Source: Clostridia bacterium
GTDB taxonomy: Bacteria > Bacillota_A > Clostridia > UBA1381
NCBI GenBank assembly: GCA_017451145.1
Contig: JAFSSG010000024.1
Location: 1 to 12,786 of the forward strand
Reading direction: 5' to 3'
Length of the DNA stretch: 12,786 bases
Shown one piece after another: positions 6,258-12,786 of this stretch (positions within the stretch are counted from its first letter, which is position 1; each line of letters starts with the position of its first letter). The translations under genes were made by a program, and so were the position numbers. Under the pieces are notes generated by a model. That model was given only the letters and a program-made list of their open reading frames with translations. It was not told the origin of the DNA and ran no database searches.

Positions 6258-7280
6258 ATGCGAAAGGGTAGGCAAACAGTAATTTTTGATAATTCTCCGT
6301 CAATTTTTGAAACTGCGTCAACAGTAGGTAAAAAAGAGGGCGAAGGACCGCTTTCCTCGAAATTCGATACTGTTTTAGATGATGACTATTACGGCGAGGA
6401 TAGCTGGGAAAAAGCGGAGAGTAAGCTCCAAAAGATGACGGCAAAACGGGTTATGGAAAAAGCAAAAGTTACCGAGCAGGAGGTCGATTTGATTTTAGCC
6501 GGTGACCTCTTAAATCAATGCGTTGGTACGCATTATGCGGTACGTGATTTTGACATACCGTTTTTGGGACTGTATGGTGCTTGTTCAACAATGGCGGAGA
6601 GTATGATGATAGCGTCAATGTTGATTTCGGGCGGTATGGCAAGTAATGCGATATGCGTTACATCAAGCCATTTTTGTTCTGCGGAAAAACAGTACCGTTT
6701 TCCGCTCGAATACGGAGGTCAACGTACGCCTACGGCACAATGGACAGTAACGGGTTCGGGAGCGGCGTTCATTAAAAACGAGGGGAGCGGACCGTATATT
6801 CTGGGAGCGACAGTAGGGAAGGTGATAGATATGGGCATCAATGATGTCAGCAATATGGGAGCGGCAATGGCACCTGCGGCACACAACACCCTTTTGGCAC
6901 TTTTCTCTGAAACAGGCACAAAACCCGAAGATTATGACCTGATTTTAACAGGCGACTTAGGACATGTCGGCTCTGATATTCTTTGTGATATGCTGGATAA
7001 GGACGGATATAACATATACCCGAAACATAACGATTGCGGAAAAATGATTTTCGACGCCAAAAATCAGGATGTTCATGCAGGGGGCTCCGGCTGTGGCTGC
7101 TGTGGCAGTGTTTTTTGCGGACATATTTTTAAAGAACTGAAAGGCGGTAATATAAAGCGTATGATAGTTGCGGCAACAGGAGCTTTAATGAACCCGACAT
7201 CGCTTCTGCAAGGCGAATCAATTCCTGCAATAGCACACGCACTTGTGATTTCTGCCGATATTGAAAACTTTTTGAGGTGA
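6258..7280 (+). CDS. spoVAD: Stage V sporulation protein AD
   Basis: A component of the SpoVA complex, which moves dipicolinic acid (as the calcium chelate) into the forespore and releases it at germination; in B. subtilis SpoVAD is the dipicolinate-binding, membrane-associated subunit. The 340-aa protein has a thiolase-like fold signature with GLYGACST (104-111, Cys109), SSHFCSAEKQYRFPLE (136-151), GGQRTPTAQWTVTG (153-166) and the Cys/Gly-rich GGSGCGCCGS (275-284) near the C-terminus. It has no membrane segment. AAAGGAG (6244-6250) precedes the ATG by 7 bases. In the usual order spoVAC-spoVAD-spoVAE it would follow spoVAC, but here the gene upstream is the HPr-like gene and a terminator. spoVAE begins 4 bases downstream. 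Forespore sigma-G control is expected from the family; no convincing site is visible. Confidence 0.96.
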   Translation: MRKGRQTVIFDNSPSIFETASTVGKKEGEGPLSSKFDTVLDDDYYGEDSWEKAESKLQKMTAKRVMEKAKVTEQEVDLILAGDLLNQCVGTHYAVRDFDIPFLGLYGACSTMAESMMIASMLISGGMASNAICVTSSHFCSAEKQYRFPLEYGGQRTPTAQWTVTGSGAAFIKNEGSGPYILGATVGKVIDMGINDVSNMGAAMAPAAHNTLLALFSETGTKPEDYDLILTGDLGHVGSDILCDMLDKDGYNIYPKHNDCGKMIFDAKNQDVHAGGSGCGCCGSVFCGHIFKELKGGNIKRMIVAATGALMNPTSLLQGESIPAIAHALVISADIENFLR

Positions 7281-7284
7281 TTTT

Positions 7285-7641
7285 ATGGAATATGTAAAAG
7301 CATTTGTGGTAGGCGGACTTATATGCGTCGTCGGACAAATCCTGATAGATAAAACAAGGCTGACACCGGCAAAAATTCTGGTCAGCTTTGTTACGGCAGG
7401 AGTGATTTTACAGCTTTTCGGCATATATGAGCCTCTTGTAGATTATGCCGGAGCCGGAGCAACTGTGCCGCTAACGGGGTTTGGATATAACCTTTGTAAA
7501 GGAGCGGAAAAAGCCGTTTCGGAAAACGGATTTTTGGGGATTTTTACAGGCGGATTTACGGCAGGAGCGGCAGGGCTTTGTGCGGCGGTGGTTTTCGGAT
7601 TTTTAGCGTCGCTCATATTTAAACCAAAATCAAAAAGCTAA
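7285..7641 (+). CDS. spoVAE: Stage V sporulation protein AE (SpoVAEb type)
   Basis: A small integral membrane subunit of the SpoVA dipicolinate channel in the forespore inner membrane. The 118-aa protein has hydrophobic segments at about 5-21, 31-48 and a long Gly/Ala-rich one at 84-112, and ends in the basic tail KPKSKS. The segments VGQILIDKTRLTPAKILV (16-33) and GIFTGGFTAGAAGL (85-98) are characteristic of the family. Its ribosome site, GAGGTGA (7274-7280), overlaps the spoVAD stop codon, so the two are translationally coupled. It converges on galE, and its TAA stop forms the left end of the shared terminator. No other spoVA gene follows. Confidence 0.95.
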   Translation: MEYVKAFVVGGLICVVGQILIDKTRLTPAKILVSFVTAGVILQLFGIYEPLVDYAGAGATVPLTGFGYNLCKGAEKAVSENGFLGIFTGGFTAGAAGLCAAVVFGFLASLIFKPKSKS

Positions 7642-7668
7642 AAAAGGACACATATGTGTCCTTTTTTA
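7639..7668. terminator. Bidirectional terminator shared by spoVAE and galE
   Basis: This is a perfect 30-base palindrome centred at 7653/7654: six A, GGACACAT, ATGTGTCC, six T, bounded by T and A. It acts as a terminator on both strands. Its two ends are the TAA stop codons of spoVAE (7639-7641) and galE (7668-7666). Confidence 0.9.
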
Positions 7669-8679
7669 ATCCGAAAAGCCGTTAGGATTTTGCGACTGCC
7701 AACGCCATAAATCCTCGCACATTTCTTCAATACCGCGTGTTGCTACCCAACCAAGCTCACGCTTTGCCTTTTCGGGATTGGCAAAACACTCTGCAATATC
7801 TCCCGGTCTGCGTGGGTCAATCTGATACGGAAGCTCTTTTTTACAAGCCTTTTCAAAGGCTTTTATAATCTCTAAAACGGAATATCCGTGTCCCGTACCC
7901 AAATTATAGATATGTACGCCTTGTTCTCCCGTCTTTTTCTCAAGAGCTTTTAAATGTCCCAAAGCCAAATCGACAACGTGAATGTAATCTCTGACTCCCG
8001 TTCCGTCAACAGTATTGTAATCGTTACCGAAAACGTGGATTTTGTCAAGCTTTCCTACTGCAACCTGTGCAACATAGGGAAGCAGATTATTAGGTATTCC
8101 TTTCGGATCTTCGCCAATTTTTCCGCTCTTATGAGCACCTATCGGATTAAAGTAACGCAAAAGCGTTACGGACCAACGGTTTTCGGCATTATACACATCG
8201 CTCAGAATCCGTTCTATCATAAGCTTTGTAGAGCCGTACGGATTGGTCGTAGATGTCGGAAAATCTTCGGTAATGGGCACGGTTTTTGGCATACCATATA
8301 CGGTCGCAGATGATGAAAAAACTATGTTGAAAACGCCGTATTTTTGCATTATGTCAACAAGATTCAACGTGCCTGTTATATTATTGTGATAGTATTTGAG
8401 CGGAAGCTGAGTTGATTCGCCTACGGCTTTAAGTCCCGCAAAATGAATGACCGAATCGAATTTATGCTCCTTAAAAACCTTTTCCGTTTCCGCATAATCC
8501 AAAAGGTCAACCTTGTAAAACGGAAAATCTTTGCCCGTAAGCTCCTTTACACGTTCCAATGACTTCTCGCTGGAGTTATCCAAGTTATCCAAAACAACGA
8601 TATCATATCCGCTGTTCAAAAGCTCAACGCAAGTATGAGAGCCGATATATCCGGCACCGCCGGTAACAAGAACTTTCAT
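7666..8679 (-). CDS. galE: UDP-glucose 4-epimerase
   Basis: Interconverts UDP-glucose and UDP-galactose with bound NAD, for galactose use (Leloir pathway) and for supplying UDP-galactose to envelope polysaccharides. The 337-aa protein is an extended short-chain dehydrogenase. It has GGAGYIG (7-13) for NAD binding, Asp31 at the end of strand 2, [10 protein letters not shown] (80-89), catalytic Ser124 in SSSATVYG, and Tyr148/Lys152 in [18 protein letters not shown] (about 173-183) and [10 protein letters not shown] are further family signatures. The ribosome site is GGGGGTGA (8695-8688) before the ATG. No other gal gene is adjacent, so a stand-alone role in envelope sugar supply is as likely as galactose catabolism. 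It is divergent from pta. Confidence 0.96.
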   Translation of the reverse strand: MKVLVTGGAGYIGSHTCVELLNSGYDIVVLDNLDNSSEKSLERVKELTGKDFPFYKVDLLDYAETEKVFKEHKFDSVIHFAGLKAVGESTQLPLKYYHNNITGTLNLVDIMQKYGVFNIVFSSSATVYGMPKTVPITEDFPTSTTNPYGSTKLMIERILSDVYNAENRWSVTLLRYFNPIGAHKSGKIGEDPKGIPNNLLPYVAQVAVGKLDKIHVFGNDYNTVDGTGVRDYIHVVDLALGHLKALEKKTGEQGVHIYNLGTGHGYSVLEIIKAFEKACKKELPYQIDPRRPGDIAECFANPEKAKRELGWVATRGIEEMCEDLWRWQSQNPNGFSD

Positions 8680-8706
8680 TATTTTTCACCCCCGAAATTT
8701 TATTAT

Positions 8707-8735
8707 ATTATATAGCAATTCACATAAATATTCAA
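8707..8735 (-). promoter_or_regulatory. Probable sigma-A promoter of galE
   Basis: On the minus strand, TTGAAT (8735-8730), a 17-base spacer and TATAAT (8712-8707) are followed by a predicted start near 8700. This leaves a 20-base leader that contains the ribosome site. Confidence 0.65.
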
Positions 8736-8757
8736 TATATTTTTAGTATATTTTTAA
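8736..8757. repeat. 11-base tandem repeat with phased T-tracts between galE and pta
   Basis: TATATTTTTAG (8736-8746) is followed directly by TATATTTTTAA (8747-8757), so five-base T-tracts recur at one helical turn. The position, just upstream of both divergent promoters, suits intrinsically curved DNA or an UP-element-like contact for RNA polymerase; this role is inferred. Confidence 0.5.
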
Positions 8758-8767
8758 GAAATTATTG

Positions 8768-9843
<1,076 letters not shown>

Positions 9844-9856
9844 AGAGGTAAAAAAT

Positions 9857-11050
9857 ATGAAAATATTAGTAATAAACGCAGGTAGCTCCTCGCTGAAATA
9901 TCAGCTTATAAATATGGAAAACAGTGAGGTAATCGCAAAAGGTCTTTGCGAAAGAATCGGTATAGAAGGCTCAAAGCTGAAGCACAAAAACTTAATAAAG
10001 GGCACTGAGACGGTTTTTGAACAACCGATGAAAGACCACAGCGATGCAATCAAGATGGTTATCGATGCACTGATCAGCAAGGACTGCGGAGTAATTGCGT
10101 CTATGGATGAAATCAACGGTGTAGGACACAGGATGGTGCATGGCGGTGAAAACTTTGCGGATTCCTGCATAATAACAGACGATGTTTTAAAGGCAATAAA
10201 GGATTGTATTCCACTTGCACCGCTTCACAATCCTGCAAATATCGTGGGATATGAGGCTTGTAAGGCACTTATGCCAAATGTTCCGCAGGTAGCTGTTTTC
10301 GATACTGCTTTTCATCAGACGATGCCAAAGGAAGCATATATGTATGCAATACCTTATGAACTTTATGAAAAGGAAAAGATAAGAAAATACGGTTTCCACG
10401 GAACAAGTCATAAATTCGTTTCAAAAGAAGCGGAAGAAATGATGGGAAGAAAGGATTTAAAGCTCGTAACCTGTCATTTAGGTAACGGCTCGTCAGTTTC
10501 TGCTGTAAAAAACGGCAAATGCGTAGATACATCAATGGGCTTTACACCCCTTGACGGCGTTGTTATGGGCACAAGAAGCGGCTCAATCGATCCTGCTGTC
10601 GTAACATATCTTATAAATAACTGCGGAATGACGGCGTCGGAAGTGGATTCAATGCTCAATAAAAAGTCGGGCGTTTTGGGTGTTTCAGGATTTTCAAGCG
10701 ATTTCAGAGACCTCACTGATGCGGCTAATAACGGCAATGAAAGGGCAAATTTGGCGGTAAATATGTTCTATTACAGCGTTAAAAAGCTTATTGCGGCTTA
10801 CGCTGCGGCTATGGGCGGAATTGATGCGGTAGTATTTACCGGTGGAATAGGCGAAAATGATGCGGCATACCGCTTGGCAATTACAGACGGACTTGAATTT
10901 ATGGGAATTAAGCTCGATAAGGAGAAAAATAATGTGCGTGGCATAAAAAGAGATGTTTCGGCTGATGATGCAAAGGTACGCACATTGGTAATACCTACAA
11001 ACGAAGAGCTTATGATAGCGCTTGACACCAAGAGATTGATTGAAGGATAA
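9857..11050 (+). CDS. ackA: Acetate kinase
   Basis: Transfers the phosphate of acetyl phosphate to ADP, giving acetate and ATP, and thereby completes the Pta-AckA route of substrate-level ATP formation. The 397-aa length is standard. Motifs of the acetate/sugar kinase/Hsp70/actin fold are present: [11 protein letters not shown] (7-17), VGHRMVHGG (89-97, with Arg92), VFDTAFH (147-153; Asp149), YGFHGTSH (178-185; His181), HLGNGSS (207-213), GTRSGSIDP (238-246; Arg240), FTGGIGEND (327-335) and TNEEL near the C-terminus. The ATG at 9857 is preceded by AGAGGT (9844-9849), 7 bases upstream, starting right after the pta stop codon. An in-frame ATG at 9818 lies inside pta and is rejected. No terminator is seen after the gene, so some read-through into the EF-G-like gene is possible. 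Confidence 0.97.
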   Translation: MKILVINAGSSSLKYQLINMENSEVIAKGLCERIGIEGSKLKHKNLIKGTETVFEQPMKDHSDAIKMVIDALISKDCGVIASMDEINGVGHRMVHGGENFADSCIITDDVLKAIKDCIPLAPLHNPANIVGYEACKALMPNVPQVAVFDTAFHQTMPKEAYMYAIPYELYEKEKIRKYGFHGTSHKFVSKEAEEMMGRKDLKLVTCHLGNGSSVSAVKNGKCVDTSMGFTPLDGVVMGTRSGSIDPAVVTYLINNCGMTASEVDSMLNKKSGVLGVSGFSSDFRDLTDAANNGNERANLAVNMFYYSVKKLIAAYAAAMGGIDAVVFTGGIGENDAAYRLAITDGLEFMGIKLDKEKNNVRGIKRDVSADDAKVRTLVIPTNEELMIALDTKRLIEG

Positions 11051-11064
11051 TCAAAACCGCATCA

Positions 11065-11093
11065 TTGTTTGGACATAATGCAATCATTATAAA
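11065..11093 (+). promoter_or_regulatory. Weak candidate promoter of the EF-G-like gene
   Basis: TTGTTT (11065-11070) and TATAAA (11088-11093) have a 17-base spacer. Transcription would begin near 11100, at the first leader hairpin. The -35 match is poor, so transcription from the pta promoter is a real alternative. Confidence 0.35.
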
Positions 11094-11095
11094 TA

Positions 11096-11151
11096 TTGCC
11101 GATATATATCGGCGACAAAATATAAGACTAAAATTTGCCGTTTAAAACGGC
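11096..11151 (+). repeat. Two tandem GCCG hairpins in the leader of the EF-G-like gene
   Basis: The first is the perfect 16-base palindrome GCCGATATATATCGGC (11098-11113). The second pairs GCCGTT (11137-11142) with AACGGC (11146-11151) around a 3-base loop, 5 bases before the GGAG ribosome site. The 3' arm of the first (11110-11115) can also pair with the 5' arm of the second (11135-11140). Neither is followed by a T-run, so they are not ordinary terminators. Confidence 0.55.
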
Positions 11152-11166
11152 GGAATGGAGATTGTT

Positions 11167-12786
11167 ATGGGCGATTACAAGATGGAAAACATAAGAAACA
11201 TTGCTGTGATGGGACACGGAAAATGCGGAAAAAGTTCGCTTGTTGAGGCTATGCTGTTTAACAGCGGAGCGATAAACCGCTTGGGAAAGAGTATGGACGG
11301 AACGCTCGTTTCCGATTTTGAACCCGAAGAGGTTAAAAGACAAATGTCAATTTCGACAACAGTCGAGCCGATAGAATGGAAAGAGAATAAGCTTAATATT
11401 CTTGATACTCCGGGCTACTTTGACTTTGTAGGTGAGGTAAAAGAAGGTATGAGAGCGGCAGACTCCGCACTAATTGTACTTAGTGGCAGAAGCGGAGTGT
11501 CGGTAGGAACAGAACAGGCATTCAAATTTGCTAAACAAAAAGGTTCACCGATTATGTTCTTTGTTAATAAAATTGATGACCAAAGAGCAAATTATCAGAA
11601 GACTCTTGAAGAAATGAAGGAAAAATTCGGAAAAGCGATTACGCCTTTTGTTTACCCAATTAAAGAGGGCGAAGAATTCAAAGGATTTGTCGATATAGTT
11701 GATATGACGGCACGTCGCTATGAGGGACAGGATAGGGTTGATATCCCCGTTCCCGAAGGTATGGCGGAAACTATTTCGCCACTTCGCGATATGATTATGG
11801 AAGCGATTGCCGAAACTGACGAAGCACTTATGAATAAGTACTTTAACGGCGAGGAATTCACCTTTGACGAAATCAAAAAAGCCATCAGAAAGGGCGTTAA
11901 AGACGGCGAAATTTATCCTGTTTACTGCGGTTCGGGTGCTACAAATATCGGCGTAAGAAGCCTTATGGACGGTATATCAAAATATCTTCCGGCACCTGAT
12001 GAGATTACCGAAGTTGCACATAATGCGGTATCGGGTGAGCCTTGCGAAGTAGTTCAGGATGTAAAGGATACAACGTCTGCAATAGTATTTAAAACCGTTG
12101 CCGACCCGTATGTAGGAAAAATGTCATTTTTCAGGGTTTATTCAGGTAGCGTAAAAGCGGATAGTACACTCTTTAATGCAAATAAAGGCGAAAAAGAGCG
12201 TATTGGAAAGCTCTACAATATATGCGGAAAGAAGCAGACAGTGGTAAAAGCTGTAAATGCGGGTGATATCGGCGTAATCACTAAGCTTGAAAAGACCGCA
12301 ACGGGCGATACTCTTTGCGATGAGGGCAAGAATATAATACTTACCGGTATAGAATTCCCGCTCCCGACACTTTCCATGGCTGTTGAGGCTGTTAAAAAGG
12401 GCGACGAGGAAAAGATTGTTTCCGGACTTTCAAAACTTGCAGAAGAAGATTTGACCTTTAATATAAGCAATAATGCCGAAACGAAAGAAACGCTTATAAA
12501 CGGTCAGGGAGACCAACATATTGATGTTTTAGTCAATAAGCTGAGTGCAAAATACGGCGTTGAGGTAAAGCTGAACGCACCGACAGTACCTTATAGAGAA
12601 ACAATCCGTTCAAAAGTCAAGGTTGAAGGAAAGCATAAGAAACAATCGGGCGGACACGGTCAGTACGGCCATGTTTGGATTGAATTTGAACCCGGCGTTA
12701 CAGAGGAAATGACCTTTGAAGAAAAGGTATTCGGCGGAAGTGTGCCGAAGAACTACTTCCCGGCTGTAGAAAAAGGACTGCGTGAC
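11167..12786 (+). CDS. EF-G-like translational GTPase, partial at window edge
   Basis: 540 codons are visible; the C-terminal part, normally to about 690 aa, is outside the window. It belongs to the EF-G paralogue group often labelled FusA2 or EF-G-like rather than canonical FusA or the Tet(M) ribosome-protection type. G-domain motifs are GHGKCGKSS (16-24) where EF-G has AHVDAGKTT, DTPGYFDF (80-87) where EF-G has DTPGHVDF, and NKID (134-137). Domain II begins at roughly residue 300 and domain IV opens with SGGHGQYGHVW near 494. The G3 histidine that positions water for GTP hydrolysis in EF-Tu and EF-G is Tyr84 here, so hydrolysis may be slow or differently triggered. GGAG (11157-11160) precedes the ATG by 6 bases. 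A second ATG five codons in is possible but has no ribosome site. It follows ackA after 116 bases. Confidence 0.9.
   Translation, partial: MGDYKMENIRNIAVMGHGKCGKSSLVEAMLFNSGAINRLGKSMDGTLVSDFEPEEVKRQMSISTTVEPIEWKENKLNILDTPGYFDFVGEVKEGMRAADSALIVLSGRSGVSVGTEQAFKFAKQKGSPIMFFVNKIDDQRANYQKTLEEMKEKFGKAITPFVYPIKEGEEFKGFVDIVDMTARRYEGQDRVDIPVPEGMAETISPLRDMIMEAIAETDEALMNKYFNGEEFTFDEIKKAIRKGVKDGEIYPVYCGSGATNIGVRSLMDGISKYLPAPDEITEVAHNAVSGEPCEVVQDVKDTTSAIVFKTVADPYVGKMSFFRVYSGSVKADSTLFNANKGEKERIGKLYNICGKKQTVVKAVNAGDIGVITKLEKTATGDTLCDEGKNIILTGIEFPLPTLSMAVEAVKKGDEEKIVSGLSKLAEEDLTFNISNNAETKETLINGQGDQHIDVLVNKLSAKYGVEVKLNAPTVPYRETIRSKVKVEGKHKKQSGGHGQYGHVWIEFEPGVTEEMTFEEKVFGGSVPKNYFPAVEKGLRD

Noticed and set aside
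11055..11085. Terminator after ackA from GCATCAT and ATAATGC
   Set aside because: The stem has a mismatch and a long loop, and no T-run follows on either strand.
12213..12470. 85-codon minus-strand open frame inside the EF-G-like gene
   Set aside because: It is antisense to a continuous, conserved coding frame, Ser/Pro-rich with no domain, and lacks a ribosome site.

Overview
The window reads as ordinary, vertically inherited chromosome from an AT-rich, low-GC Gram-positive, endospore-forming anaerobe of the class Clostridia. This is inferred from the sporulation pair spoVAD-spoVAE, the acetate-forming pta-ackA pair, strong AGGAGG-type ribosome binding sites, consensus sigma-A promoters and the clostridial flavour of the proteins. 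No tRNA, rRNA, CRISPR array, transposase, phage gene or att-like repeat was seen. Genes are tightly packed and every gap is shorter than about 170 bases.

Layout. Bases 1-534 (minus) hold the N-terminal part of a membrane-anchored polysaccharide deacetylase cut by the window edge. Bases 611-2964 (minus) are a compact run, 8-oxoguanine glycosylase (ogg) - Cys-rich zinc-ribbon-like protein of unknown function - class II fructose-bisphosphate aldolase (fba), closed by a strong terminator. An M18 aminopeptidase (3072-4481, plus) diverges from ogg and converges on mtaB (4507-5796, minus; tRNA t6A37 methylthiotransferase), sharing a bidirectional terminator with it. Divergent from mtaB is a 76-aa HPr-like protein without the phosphorylatable His. 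Then comes spoVAD-spoVAE (6258-7641, plus), converging on galE (7666-8679, minus) through a second shared terminator. galE diverges from pta-ackA (8842-11050, plus), and the window ends inside an EF-G-like GTPase (11167 onward, plus).

Function. The genes are mostly housekeeping: central carbon metabolism (aldolase, acetate kinase pathway with substrate-level ATP formation), cell-envelope sugar supply and modification (GalE, deacetylase), DNA and tRNA maintenance (Ogg, MtaB), peptide turnover (M18), spore dipicolinate uptake (SpoVA) and a translation-factor paralogue. Promoters with 17-bp spacers can be read in the three divergent gaps.

No clearly new multi-gene system is visible. The points worth a second look are the HPr paralogue that keeps the Ser46 region but lacks His15, the uncharacterised Cys-rich protein between ogg and fba, the EF-G paralogue whose G3 histidine is tyrosine and whose leader carries two tandem GCCG hairpins, an ogg promoter so close to the start codon that the mRNA should be nearly leaderless, a spoVA operon without an adjacent spoVAC, and two shared terminators whose outer ends are the stop codons of both genes.
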